Below, in pieces: positions 23,936 to 33,526 of a stretch of 64,000 nt of DNA. The translations under genes and the position numbers were made by a program. Numbering within the stretch: position 1 is the first letter of the stretch; the number at the start of each line of letters is the position of its first letter. The notes under the pieces were generated by a model. That model did not search any database, was not told where the DNA came from, and saw nothing but the letters and a program-made list of their open reading frames with translations. The stretch comes from Rufibacter immobilis. Its GTDB lineage: Bacteria; Bacteroidota; Bacteroidia; Cytophagales; Hymenobacteraceae. Location of the stretch: the NCBI RefSeq assembly GCF_003721565.1, contig NZ_RJJE01000009.1:558001-622000 (forward strand). Direction: 5' to 3'.

Positions 23936-23949
23936 AGCTTCCTCTAAAA

Positions 23950-23988
23950 CAGAAAATCCTGCCCTGCCGAAGCAGAACAGGATTTCTG
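23950..23988 (+). terminator. Probable hairpin terminator of the sugar cluster
   Basis: CAGAAAATCCTG / CAGGATTTCTG (one base bulged) with a 16-base loop, between the convergent aminotransferase and rplY genes. The T tract is within the stem only. Confidence 0.45.
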
Positions 23989-24009
23989 TAAAGTGTAAAA
24001 GGGCAGGGA

Positions 24010-24594
24010 TTATTTCTTGCCTTTTTTCTCTTCTGTCTGAGCGCTCTTCAGAGCTCTTGGGATGGTTACCGTAGCCACTGGAGAAAGCGGGTTGGTAAGG
24101 ATAGTGTAGTTCTCAGGAGTGATTCTGTTCACTTTGATAGACTTACCTAACTCCAGTTCAGAGATGTCTACCGCAATTGAATCTGGCAAGTTAGCCGGAA
24201 GTGCTCTCACGCGCAGTTTACGCAGCTTGGTCACCAGTTTACCACCGGCCATTACACCAGGAGAAGTACCCACGAAACGTACCGGCACATCAACTTTCAC
24301 TTCTTTATCGTCTTGCAGTAACAGGAAGTCCACGTGCAGCAACATTTCGTTTACTGGGTGGAACTGCAGGTCTTGCATGATCGCTTTGTAGTGTGTTCCC
24401 TCCACGTTCAGGTCTACTTGGTAAACATCTGGAGAGTAAACCAGGTCACGGAACAGGATTGCTGGGGCAGAGAAGTGAACTTGCTCAGCACCGCCGTACA
24501 ACACACATGGAACTTGAGCTTCCTCACGAAGCGCCTTAGCTTCGGATTTACCGAGATTTGCTCTTTTAAACCCTATAATCTCTAAGCTTTGCAT
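24010..24594 (-). CDS. rplY: 50S ribosomal protein L25 / Ctc
   Basis: 194 residues: an N-terminal 5S-rRNA-binding L25 domain (~1-90) and a C-terminal TL5/Ctc beta domain (~95-180), then a Lys-rich tail (EEKKGKK). It binds 5S rRNA in the large subunit and stabilises it under stress. It lies downstream of prs on the same strand across a 238-base gap that contains small hairpins. Confidence 0.93.
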   Translation of the reverse strand: MQSLEIIGFKRANLGKSEAKALREEAQVPCVLYGGAEQVHFSAPAILFRDLVYSPDVYQVDLNVEGTHYKAIMQDLQFHPVNEMLLHVDFLLLQDDKEVKVDVPVRFVGTSPGVMAGGKLVTKLRKLRVRALPANLPDSIAVDISELELGKSIKVNRITPENYTILTNPLSPVATVTIPRALKSAQTEEKKGKK

Positions 24595-24832
24595 AAAAAA
24601 TAGTTATAAATAAAAAATGAAAAAACTCTTGCAAGAGACACAAGTATCAAGATTCAAGACACATGACCTCTATTTCTTTTATCTGCCTTTCTGCTTGTTG
24701 GTGATACCACCAACAGGGGCATTCTGGACTACTGCTTTGACCTTGTTTTAAATCGCTTTCAGGTCTACATTTTGAGTTCTTGCCGTTGTTAGGGTTATCA
24801 CCAACAACTTCCAATTCCTCAGCAATCAGCAA
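24595..24832 (-). other. prs-rplY intergenic leader with small hairpins
   Basis: The 238-base gap contains a perfect GTTGGTG-ATAC-CACCAAC hairpin (24697-24714) and a partial repeat of its sequence at about 24789-24806 (TTATCACCAACAAC). A short frame at 24647-24832 has no family features and looks fortuitous. A leader controlling rplY is possible but unproven. Confidence 0.35.
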
Positions 24833-25765
24833 TTAAATAAACAGTGAGCTGATAGAATCATGGGTGACCACGTTGGTGATAGCCCGGGCAAAAAGGTCTG
24901 AGAACGTAAGCACTTTGATCTTGTGGCTTTCCCGCTTCAAAGGAATGGTGTCTGAGATCACCAGTTCTTCCAACACAGAATTCTCAATGCGCTCGTACGC
25001 CGGACCAGATAAAACCCCGTGGGTGGCAATAGCCCGCACACTCTTCGCACCTTTGTCTTTCAACAACTCAGCAGCTTTAGTGATGGTTCCGGCAGTATCT
25101 ACCAAGTCATCTACCAACACCACATCCATACCTTCCACATCCCCAATCACCTGCATAGAGGCAATTTCATTGGCGCGCTTGCGGTGCTTATCACACACCA
25201 CCATTTCCACCCCAAATACTTTCGCAAAGCTTCTGGTTCTTACCACCCCTCCTACGTCTGGCGAAGCGAAGATCAGATCCTGTCCTAAGTCCAGGCTGCG
25301 CAGGTAAGGCACAAAAATAGCCGAACCGTCCAGGTGGTCTACCGGAATGTCAAAGAAGCCCTGGATTTGTCCGGCGTGCAGGTCACAGGTCATGAGGCGG
25401 TCTGCGCCCACGCACTGGATGGCGTTGGCCATTACTTTGGCCCCAATGGAAACCCGGGGTTTGTCTTTGCGGTCCTGGCGGGCGTAGCCGTAGTAAGGCA
25501 TCACTACAATCACTTTGTGCGCCGAGGCTCTTTTGGCAGCGTCTACCAGGAGCATCAGCTCCATAAGGTTGTCTGCGGGCGGAAAAGTGGATTGGATCAA
25601 AAAAACTTCACAGCCGCGAACCGACTCGTTGAAGTGTACTGAAATCTCTCCGTCAGAGAAATGCTGCACAGTTAGGTCACCCAAGGGTAACCCGTAAGCG
25701 TCAGCTACTTTTTCAGCGAAATACCTGGAATTGGTGCCGGAGAAAATTTTAACTGTAGGCGTCAT
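24833..25765 (-). CDS. prs: Ribose-phosphate pyrophosphokinase
   Basis: 310 residues, class I PRPP synthetase. It makes PRPP from ribose-5-phosphate and ATP for purine, pyrimidine, histidine and tryptophan synthesis. FSDGEISVHFNESVRG, YYGYARQDRKDKPRVSI (flexible loop), DLHAGQIQGFFD and the PRPP loop VVLVDDLVDTAGT (~213-225) are all intact. It has a TTTG-N19-TACTTTTG promoter and precedes rplY, a pairing common in bacteria. Confidence 0.95.
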   Translation of the reverse strand: MTPTVKIFSGTNSRYFAEKVADAYGLPLGDLTVQHFSDGEISVHFNESVRGCEVFLIQSTFPPADNLMELMLLVDAAKRASAHKVIVVMPYYGYARQDRKDKPRVSIGAKVMANAIQCVGADRLMTCDLHAGQIQGFFDIPVDHLDGSAIFVPYLRSLDLGQDLIFASPDVGGVVRTRSFAKVFGVEMVVCDKHRKRANEIASMQVIGDVEGMDVVLVDDLVDTAGTITKAAELLKDKGAKSVRAIATHGVLSGPAYERIENSVLEELVISDTIPLKRESHKIKVLTFSDLFARAITNVVTHDSISSLFI

Positions 25766-25793
25766 GTGGTGAAGAGGTTGCCGAATGAAGTCG

Positions 25794-25824
25794 CAAAAGT
25801 ACTCTATAATTTGCTAGGCTCAAA
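25794..25824 (-). promoter_or_regulatory. Promoter of prs
   Basis: Minus-strand TTTG (25824-25821), a 19-base spacer and TACTTTTG (25801-25794), with the ATG 28 bases downstream. A full Bacteroidota consensus match. Confidence 0.75.
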
Positions 25825-26030
25825 CGAAGTATGCAAAAAATAAATAGCACCTTTTAAAGATTCTGCCGGCAGAATAACGAGGAGTTGGCCTTCTGACTTA
25901 GCAGCCATGCCGCACCCATAACGAATTAATAGACAGAATATTACTTATTATTCCTCCAGCACAACCTATCTATTCACCGGCCCTTTCTGCACCACCCTAC
26001 ATAGAGAAACATTCTTGAGAAGGGACTCCC

Positions 26031-26066
26031 GTTTAGGGGCTCTTTTTCCAAAAACCGGCCCTAAAC
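26031..26066. repeat. Hairpin repeat copy 11
   Basis: Arms GTTTAGGGGC / GGCCCTAAAC around TCTTTTTCCAAAAACC, in the otherwise empty 25825-26132 gap between the prs promoter and the tRNA-Gln terminator. I see no other feature in that gap. Confidence 0.88.
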
Positions 26067-26132
26067 AGAACACCTCGTTCAATACCGCTGCAGGTTTTAC
26101 AACAGGTTGGCAAAGTTTGGGAAAAGAGGAAA

Positions 26133-26167
26133 CAAAAAAGCCTCTCAGATATTCTGAGAGGCTTTTT
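26133..26167 (-). terminator. Terminator of tRNA-Gln
   Basis: Stem AAAAAGCCTCTCAGA / TCTGAGAGGCTTTTT with a 3-base loop; on the minus strand it ends in a T run just after the tRNA. Confidence 0.88.
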
Positions 26168-26170
26168 AAG

Positions 26171-26243
26171 TTGTCCGACCAGGTTTCGAACCTGGACTCT
26201 TCTGAACCAAAATCAGACGTGTTGCCAGTTACACCATCGGACA
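26171..26243 (-). tRNA. trnQ: tRNA-Gln (anticodon TTG)
   Basis: The minus strand folds as a complete tRNA: acceptor TGTCCGA / TCGGACA plus discriminator A, D arm with GGTGTAACTGGCAAC, anticodon stem TCTGA / TCAGA with loop TTTTGGT (anticodon TTG), and T arm CCAGG-TTCGAAC-CCTGG. No CCA is encoded. A consensus promoter and a terminator flank it. Confidence 0.95.
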
Positions 26244-26280
26244 GTTTGTGTTGACAACCTGTTGTTGTCGTTTGATGATG

Positions 26281-26311
26281 CAAAGGTATACAAGAATTTA
26301 TTGACTGCAAA
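26281..26311 (-). promoter_or_regulatory. Promoter of tRNA-Gln
   Basis: Minus-strand TTTG (26311-26308), 19-base spacer, TACCTTTG (26288-26281), 37 bases upstream of the mature tRNA 5' end. Confidence 0.75.
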
Positions 26312-26337
26312 TTCTTGGCAGAAAATTTTTAAAAAAT

Positions 26338-28557
26338 TTATTCCATAATCCGCTCCAGCGCGGTGTCATAGCTGTTTTTGATCACTTGGATGGCATGGAA
26401 ATTCTCACCGTCTACCTCGCAGTAACGGGCGGTTACGTCGCCAATTTTTTTGAAAGTCAGGCCGTTACCGGAAACCAGTTTTTCAAAGGCCGCCTGCTGC
26501 GCTGGGCTCACGCTCACCACCACGCGGCTCTGGCTCTCGCCAAACAAATAAGCGTCTTTGCGGAAGGCTGCATCTGTGCTCACGGAGAAACCAAGCTCAT
26601 TTGGCATGGCAGACTCCAGCAACGTGATGTACAAACCACCGTCGGCGCAGTCGTGGGCCGATTGGATCAGCTTCTCCTCTATCAGGCTCTTCACCGTTTT
26701 CTGGAGCACCAGCTCCTTCTCCATGTCAAAAGCCGGCGCCGGAGACAGTTTCACGTTGTGGTACGAATACAGGTACTCGCTGGAGGCGATGTCGTTCTCA
26801 GGGTCACCCAAGAGATAAATAGCGTCTCCTTCGTTCTGGAACGCTAGGGTCATCACGGTCTCTTTGTTGTCTACCAGACCCAACATGCCAATAGTAGGCG
26901 TTGGGAACACCGGACCTTCGTCCGATGACTGGTTGTAGAAGCTCACGTTACCGCCGGTTACCGGCGTACCCAGCGCCTCACAGGCTTTCTTCATGCCTTT
27001 GATGGCCCCCACAAACTGCCAATACACCTCCGGCACGTACGGATTCCCGAAGTTGAGGCAGTTGGTGATGGCTACGGGCTCACCGCCGGCGCACACAATA
27101 TTACGGGCGGCTTCGGCCACGGCAATGGCGCAACCTTCCTCAGGATCGGCGTTCACGTAGCGGCTGTTGCAGTCAACGGTGATCGCAATGGCTTTGTCAG
27201 AACCTTTCACCTTCACAACACCAGCATCTGCCGGGCGGTTGGTGGTGAGGGTAGACGCGCCAATCATGGAGTCATATTGCTTGTACACCCAGCGCTTAGA
27301 GGCAATATTGGGGTGCGTGGCCAGGAACTCGGCTACTTCTTTATAATTGGTTGGCTCCTGCACAGAGTCAATGCTGAATTTCTTGGATTCTGCGTAGTAA
27401 GCCGGTTCCCGGTATTCTCTGTGGTATACGGGGGCTCCGCCACCCAACACCAGGTCCTCGGCAGGCACATCGGCCACCAATTCGCCGTTCTGGTAGTAGC
27501 GCAGGCGCTTGGTGTCGGTTACTTCGCCAATCTGGGCGCAGGACATGTCCCACTTATCGCAGATTTGGTAAATGAAGTCCTCAGAACCTTTCTCCATCAC
27601 CACCAGCATACGCTCCTGGCTTTCTGAGAGCAGGATCTCAAACGGCTGCATGTTGGCCTGGCGGGTAGGTACTTTGTCCAGCCAGATTTCCATGCCGCTT
27701 TCGCCTTTGGCGCTCATCTCTGAGGTAGAGCACGTGATACCGGCCGCCCCCATGTCCTGCATGCCAATCACTTTATTGGTAGCCAGAATTTCCAGCGTGG
27801 CCTCTAACAAAAGCTTCTCCTGGAAGGGGTCACCTACCTGCACAGACGGCAAATCGTTCACGGAATCTTCGGTGATGTCTTTAGACGCGAAGGCCGCGCC
27901 GTGGATTCCGTCTTTTCCGGTGGCAGAGCCGATGATGAACACCGGGTTGCCCACACCATGCGAGGTGGCGCTGGCGGTTTTGCCCACTTCCACAATGCCC
28001 GCAGAGAAAGCGTTCACCAATGGATTTACGTTGTAGCAGTCGTCAAAGAACAGCTCGCCGCCCACGGTGGGGATACCGAACGCATTGCCGTAGTCGCCAA
28101 TCCCTTTCACCACGCCGCGTAACAGTCGCTTGGTTTTGTCTGAGTTCAGGTTCCCGAAACGCAGGGAGTTCAGCTGCGCGATGGGGCGTGCACCCATGGT
28201 GAAGATGTCGCGGTTGATCCCGCCCACGCCGGTGGCGGCACCCTGGTACGGCTCCAACGCCGACGGGTGGTTGTGTGACTCAATCTTAAAGGAGCAGGCC
28301 AAGCCTCCCCCAATGTCTACCAGACCAGCATTCTCCTCGCCCGCCTTCGCCAGCATGCGCGGCGAATCTTTAGGCAAAGTCTTGAGCCAGACAATGGAGT
28401 TTTTATAGGAGCAGTGTTCAGACCACATCACGGAGAAGATACTCAGCTCTGTGAAGTTGGGCGTGCGGCCCAGGATTTCCTTAATGCGGTCAAACTCTTC
28501 TGGTAACAAGCCCAGCTTCTGGGCGGTATCTACGGTAGTAAGGGTCTGGGTTTCCAA
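26338..28557 (-). CDS. purL: Phosphoribosylformylglycinamidine synthase, small PurL type
   Basis: 739 residues from TTG 28557 (METQTLTTVDTAQKLGL). It converts FGAR to FGAM in purine synthesis and needs PurQ and PurS partners for glutamine hydrolysis. Blocks seen: WSEHCSYKNSI, KIESHNHPSALEPYQGAATG, GVGGINRDIFTMGARPIA and the second-half repeat DCNSRYVNADPEEG. The frame continues upstream to 28674 but runs through a hairpin repeat (residues reading PVFGKRAAKR), and a TATTTTTG box lies at 28593-28586, so the start must be downstream of it. An ATG is lacking, hence TTG. Confidence 0.92.
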   Translation of the reverse strand: METQTLTTVDTAQKLGLLPEEFDRIKEILGRTPNFTELSIFSVMWSEHCSYKNSIVWLKTLPKDSPRMLAKAGEENAGLVDIGGGLACSFKIESHNHPSALEPYQGAATGVGGINRDIFTMGARPIAQLNSLRFGNLNSDKTKRLLRGVVKGIGDYGNAFGIPTVGGELFFDDCYNVNPLVNAFSAGIVEVGKTASATSHGVGNPVFIIGSATGKDGIHGAAFASKDITEDSVNDLPSVQVGDPFQEKLLLEATLEILATNKVIGMQDMGAAGITCSTSEMSAKGESGMEIWLDKVPTRQANMQPFEILLSESQERMLVVMEKGSEDFIYQICDKWDMSCAQIGEVTDTKRLRYYQNGELVADVPAEDLVLGGGAPVYHREYREPAYYAESKKFSIDSVQEPTNYKEVAEFLATHPNIASKRWVYKQYDSMIGASTLTTNRPADAGVVKVKGSDKAIAITVDCNSRYVNADPEEGCAIAVAEAARNIVCAGGEPVAITNCLNFGNPYVPEVYWQFVGAIKGMKKACEALGTPVTGGNVSFYNQSSDEGPVFPTPTIGMLGLVDNKETVMTLAFQNEGDAIYLLGDPENDIASSEYLYSYHNVKLSPAPAFDMEKELVLQKTVKSLIEEKLIQSAHDCADGGLYITLLESAMPNELGFSVSTDAAFRKDAYLFGESQSRVVVSVSPAQQAAFEKLVSGNGLTFKKIGDVTARYCEVDGENFHAIQVIKNSYDTALERIME

Positions 28558-28585
28558 GACGGGTAATGGGTTTGGTAAGACAGGG

Positions 28586-28593
28586 CAAAAATA
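28586..28593 (-). promoter_or_regulatory. Promoter -7 box of purL
   Basis: Minus-strand TATTTTTG; with TTG 28557 as start this leaves a leader of about 20 bases. It rules out the longer open frame. Confidence 0.55.
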
Positions 28594-28629
28594 AAGATTT
28601 CTTTGAGAAGCGTACGCCCTCTTTTTTAT

Positions 28630-28667
28630 GCGTTTAGCGGCTCTTTTTCCAAAAACAGGAGAAAACC
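28630..28667. repeat. Hairpin repeat copy 12
   Basis: Left arm GCGTTTAGCGGCT, decayed right arm CAGGAGAAAACC, between divergent purL and the gene at 28813. Confidence 0.78.
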
Positions 28668-28812
28668 ACGCCAATGTAACGAAAAAGTTACCGACGCATT
28701 ACCCCTTCATGACCATGCGGTTATGTTTTGATTAAGCTTACCGGCCGCTCTGGATTGGTTCAGGCAGGCTTCGTAGACTTACACAAGCAATACACTAAAC
28801 AACCCCTGAGCC

Positions 28813-29217
28813 ATGGGAAAGACAGAAAAGAAAGCCGTTACCTTGGTAGTTTACTACAACTCCACCCAACCCATCTCCACCCTTACACTAGACCCTGAGG
28901 ATGCGTATCTGGCCTGGCTGGCAGACAGCCTGGAGGTGATTCCCTGCGGTGACTATTATTGCCTGCGGCTTACCAACGCCCAGGACTTCAGACAGGCCCG
29001 CCGCATTTTCCCCCTCATTGGGCACACCAACCGGCATCTACGGTTCAGGGGAGTATTGCGGAAGAAAGCTACCCAACGGGTTCCGGCCGCTGCCGCCGTT
29101 CAACAACCCCAGGAGACGTACACGTTACAACCAGCTTTCGCACCTGGCTTGGCCGCTATGTCTGGCTTACGCTGGGCCTGGTTCAAGTCAATCTTCCAGC
29201 TATCCCTAAACGGTTAA
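28813..29217 (+). CDS. Small hypothetical protein, paralogue of the next gene
   Basis: 134 residues, no signal peptide. Residues ~9-70 align with the next gene's product: VTLVVYYNSTQPISTLTLDP matches TTLWFYLKSASPIYTCTLPP, followed by D-AYLAWLADSLEVI against DERLAQLLEDVRMI and a C-terminal helix. It reads as a small alpha/beta unit. The extra C-terminal 60 residues (Ala/Gln-rich, then GLRWAWFKSIFQL) have no counterpart. Function unknown; I do not recognise the family. Confidence 0.65.
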   Translation: MGKTEKKAVTLVVYYNSTQPISTLTLDPEDAYLAWLADSLEVIPCGDYYCLRLTNAQDFRQARRIFPLIGHTNRHLRFRGVLRKKATQRVPAAAAVQQPQETYTLQPAFAPGLAAMSGLRWAWFKSIFQLSLNG

Positions 29218-29222
29218 ATCGT

Positions 29223-29453
29223 ATGCAAGACGCCACCACTCTCTGGTTCTACCTTAAATCTGCGTCGCCTATCTACACCTGCACGTTACCACCCCAAGAC
29301 GAGCGCCTGGCCCAGTTGCTGGAAGACGTGCGCATGATCAGGCACGGCAGCCACGTGTTTGTGCACCTGCGCAGCGAGTTTGAATGGGACCGGGTCATGC
29401 GCCTGCTGGGCGAAAACAAAGCAGTGAAGACTTCTGCTTCAACGGCGGCCTAA
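29223..29453 (+). CDS. Small hypothetical protein, paralogue of the previous gene
   Basis: 76 residues from ATG 29223, five bases after the previous stop. It is a compact version of the upstream protein (see the shared pattern there), with a C-terminal helix FEWDRVMRLLGENK. Tandem duplication is the simplest reading. Its stop is separated by one base from the stop of the convergent ABC permease gene. Function unknown. Confidence 0.65.
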   Translation: MQDATTLWFYLKSASPIYTCTLPPQDERLAQLLEDVRMIRHGSHVFVHLRSEFEWDRVMRLLGENKAVKTSASTAA

Positions 29454-29454
29454 C

Positions 29455-30585
29455 TCAACTCTCCTCTTCCCTTTCCTTTCGGAGTAAGACCTGTTCATAG
29501 CGGTAGTACCAACGCCTGTAGAGGAGAAAAGAAATCAGCAGGAACACAATGGCCACCAGCCAGAGCGGCGGAGCCAGCAGAAACAACAGCAGCAAGCCTA
29601 TGAACAGGAAAAAAACCTGCTGCAGATAGCCCTCCGGCGTGAAACGGGGCCTGTACAACAGCGCCAGCAGCAACAAGAGGTACCCAATCCCAAACGAAGC
29701 AAGCTGCACCAATGGCCAAACCGTTTCCCAGTGCCCGGCAAACCTGAACAGGAAGAACATCTCCGGCAACAGCAACACCGCCAACAGGGCCGCTTTCTGG
29801 AAAACCCGTTGGCCCATTCCCATCGGCAGCATTCGCGGCACCCCCAGGTCTACTTCTTCAAATCTCTGTATTCCCTGTACAATCATCGCCTGCAACGAGA
29901 CGGCAATCAAGAACCCTACCTGTGTAGGCCGCAAGTCGTAGCCTGGGTAAGGGTATAGTTGCAGAAAGCCCAGCAGCACCGCCACGGCCAGTAGTTTGGT
30001 CAGGAGCAACATGATTGGTTCCTGGTGCAGGAAATACCGGAGCGGCCAAAGAAAGGGAGGCCACGGCAAGGCCGGAGTCCATTTCCACATTTTTCCTCTT
30101 TGGAGCACACGGTAAGACCTGAGCTTTCGCTGCACAAGGAGCACAGTGACCAGACAAAGCCCCACCAGATACCCCAGCACCAGCAGCAGGGCCAGGGAAT
30201 TGCCTGAAGCCACGCCCACTATTGCCAGCCAAACAGTATAGACCACCGCCGGGAAAAACACCAGCATATATGCTTTGGCCAGACTCAGGCGCAATTGCCT
30301 TGCCGGCAGCAACGGGCTCAGGTAGAGGAATTCGTTTTGGGGTAACTCCAGGACCTTGAACAAGAAATGCAGGCATTTGAGGTAGTACAGGAAAAACACG
30401 CCCAGCACCAACCCCGTGAACACCGGTGAGGCCGCCACCCCAGACAGGAACATGGGGCTTACCAGAAAGCTAGCCGGTTGCTGTACCCCAAACATCAGGA
30501 AAAACGACACCAGAAAGAAACCGGCATTCTGGCTGTAGAACGGTTGCACCACCACTCGCCTCAGCACCACGTCCAGCTCTTTCAT
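29455..30585 (-). CDS. ABC-type exporter permease subunit
   Basis: 376 residues with about nine hydrophobic segments and few charged residues. It begins MKELDVVLRRVVVQPFY, like ABC-2-type permeases of Bacteroidota. Its start abuts the ATPase stop exactly (TAG then ATG), so translation is coupled. It probably forms an inner-membrane efflux complex with that ATPase. The substrate is unknown. Confidence 0.82.
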   Translation of the reverse strand: MKELDVVLRRVVVQPFYSQNAGFFLVSFFLMFGVQQPASFLVSPMFLSGVAASPVFTGLVLGVFFLYYLKCLHFLFKVLELPQNEFLYLSPLLPARQLRLSLAKAYMLVFFPAVVYTVWLAIVGVASGNSLALLLVLGYLVGLCLVTVLLVQRKLRSYRVLQRGKMWKWTPALPWPPFLWPLRYFLHQEPIMLLLTKLLAVAVLLGFLQLYPYPGYDLRPTQVGFLIAVSLQAMIVQGIQRFEEVDLGVPRMLPMGMGQRVFQKAALLAVLLLPEMFFLFRFAGHWETVWPLVQLASFGIGYLLLLLALLYRPRFTPEGYLQQVFFLFIGLLLLFLLAPPLWLVAIVFLLISFLLYRRWYYRYEQVLLRKEREEES

Positions 30586-31224
30586 CTATCTGCTGGTTAC
30601 TAAAGACAGGGTTTGGTGCTGCACCAGCCAGGTGGCGGTTAAAGGCAGATCAGGCATCTCAATGTCTTGGTGCGACGTGAGCAGGAAACTGGTGCCCTGC
30701 CGATGACGCTCCTGTATTAACCCATACATGGCTTGTACCGTGGCCGTGTCTAACGTGATGAGCGGCTCATCCAGCAGAATCAGGGAAGGCTCCCCCAAAA
30801 ACGCCAGCACCAAAGACAGCTTCTTGAGCATGCCGGAAGAATACGCGCCGGTGGCTTTTGGTAAGAAAGCGGTCGCACCCAAGGCTTCGGCCAAATGGTG
30901 GGCTTGCCCTTCAGGAGCCTGCCGGGCTTTGGCAAACAGATTCACCAGTTCCTGCCCAGTAATAAAAGCCGGGTACAACGGCTCGGCTTCGCCGAAACTG
31001 ATACTTTGCCGATGCAGCACCGGCTGTTGTGCCAAAGCCACCCTTCCATCTAGGAAAATGTCACCTTTATAGGGCAGCAGCCCCGCCAGCACCTTGAACA
31101 GCGTGGTCTTGCCAGAACCGTTCCGGCCTTTGATCCAGTGAATACCGGCCGGCACCGTCAGTTCCGGGATTTCCAGCACCGGAGCCTGGGCATATGATTT
31201 GGAGAAGCCTTGGAACGTGAGCAT
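30586..31224 (-). CDS. ABC transporter ATP-binding protein
   Basis: 212 residues, a compact ATPase. Walker A GRNGSGKTTLF (~34-44), signature YSSGMLKKL (variant of LSGGQ), Walker B LILLDEPL and switch LLTSHQD. It lacks the longer C-terminal part of many exporters. It is the first gene of a two-gene exporter operon with a TAAGTTTG promoter box 22 bases upstream. Confidence 0.9.
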   Translation of the reverse strand: MLTFQGFSKSYAQAPVLEIPELTVPAGIHWIKGRNGSGKTTLFKVLAGLLPYKGDIFLDGRVALAQQPVLHRQSISFGEAEPLYPAFITGQELVNLFAKARQAPEGQAHHLAEALGATAFLPKATGAYSSGMLKKLSLVLAFLGEPSLILLDEPLITLDTATVQAMYGLIQERHRQGTSFLLTSHQDIEMPDLPLTATWLVQHQTLSLVTSR

Positions 31225-31246
31225 GGTTAGAAGGGAGTCTGCCTAC

Positions 31247-31254
31247 CAAACTTA
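31247..31254 (-). promoter_or_regulatory. Promoter -7 box of the ABC exporter operon
   Basis: Minus-strand TAAGTTTG, 22 bases upstream of the ATPase ATG. Confidence 0.55.
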
Positions 31255-31302
31255 CTGCTTTCCACATTATTGCACTACCCGGCCAGAAAATAACGCATTT
31301 GC

Positions 31303-31340
31303 CGTTTAGAGGCTCTTTTTCCAAACACAGGCCGAAAACA
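31303..31340. repeat. Hairpin repeat copy 13
   Basis: Arms CGTTTAGAGGCT / AGGCCGAAAAC (decayed) in the divergent gap between the ABC operon and atpD. Confidence 0.78.
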
Positions 31341-31412
31341 GAATCTGGCCTTCCGTCTAATTTGAGCCTAAAACTTTTTCGCCACTTCTATGGAAATCAA
31401 GACAGAATGCCC

Positions 31413-31420
31413 TATTTTTG
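31413..31420 (+). promoter_or_regulatory. Promoter -7 box of atpD
   Basis: TATTTTTG, 48 bases upstream of the atpD ATG. Confidence 0.55.
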
Positions 31421-31459
31421 CAGCCTGAAAGAAGTGAGTATCTATCTAAATTCTTATAA

Positions 31460-32974
<1,515 letters not shown>

Positions 32975-32982
32975 TATTCATT

Positions 32983-33060
32983 AGTTCTGAGTCTTGAGTT
33001 CTGAGTCCTGAGTCTGTACAAAGATTTTGACTCAGAACTCAAGACTCAAGACTCAGAACT
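32983..33060. repeat. GAGTCTTGAGTTCTGAGTC inverted repeat between atpD and atpC
   Basis: Two 32-base arms (32983-33014, 33029-33060) of nested GAGTC(T/C)TGAGT units are almost fully complementary around a 14-base loop. A short relative occurs at 60546-60576. It lies within the atpD-atpC transcript and could form a stable hairpin. Confidence 0.8.
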
Positions 33061-33067
33061 TATAGAG

Positions 33068-33316
33068 ATGTATTTAGAGATCATCACCCCAGATAAAAGA
33101 GTATTTGAAGGCGACGTGACTTCTGTGAAGTTTCCGGGCATCAACGGTGGGTTTGAAGTGCTGAACAACCACGCAGCCCTCATCAGTGCCTTGTCTAACG
33201 GACCGGTTCGCATCACCCCTGCCACTGGCGCTCAGGTTGAGTTCCGGATTGATGGTGGTGTGGTTGAGGTGCTGGACAACAAAATCATTGTCCTGGCCGA
33301 GTCTGTGAACGCCTAA
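33068..33316 (+). CDS. atpC: ATP synthase F1 subunit epsilon (short form)
   Basis: 82 residues, only the N-terminal beta-sandwich (EIITPDKRVFEGDVTSVKFP, then NNHAALISALSNGPVRI). The C-terminal helical inhibitory domain is absent, as in other Bacteroidota short epsilon subunits. It links the rotor to the c ring. The start ATG 33068 lies seven bases after a long hairpin that separates it from atpD. Confidence 0.93.
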   Translation: MYLEIITPDKRVFEGDVTSVKFPGINGGFEVLNNHAALISALSNGPVRITPATGAQVEFRIDGGVVEVLDNKIIVLAESVNA

Positions 33317-33335
33317 AGATTCCTGTTTTCTAAAT

Positions 33336-33376
33336 GAAAGCCCGTTCTTCTGACAAGAAGACGGGCTTTCGCTTTT
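33336..33376 (+). terminator. Terminator after atpC
   Basis: GAAAGCCCGTTCTTC / GAAG-ACGGGCTTTC with one bulge, followed by GCTTTTAA. Confidence 0.75.
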
Positions 33377-33380
33377 AAGA

Positions 33381-33420
33381 GCGTTTTAGAGTTGTTTTGA
33401 AAAAAACAGGCCGGAAACGG
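33381..33420. repeat. Hairpin repeat copy 14 (decayed)
   Basis: GCGTTTTAGAGTTGTTTTGAA then AAAACAGGCCGGAAACGG: a poorly paired copy after the atpC terminator. Confidence 0.6.
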
Positions 33421-33526
33421 AAAATTGACGAACATACTCTCAGAAACTGCCAGATACAGGTTGCCACTGTTAGGGTATATTGCTTACATTGTTTGCCAGT
33501 TGTATCAAAGAACCCGCCTTGCATAT

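Noticed and set aside
24647-24832. A 61-codon minus-strand frame between prs and rplY
   Set aside because: No family features, Glu/Ser-rich, and it ends at the edge of a leader with small hairpins; it looks fortuitous.
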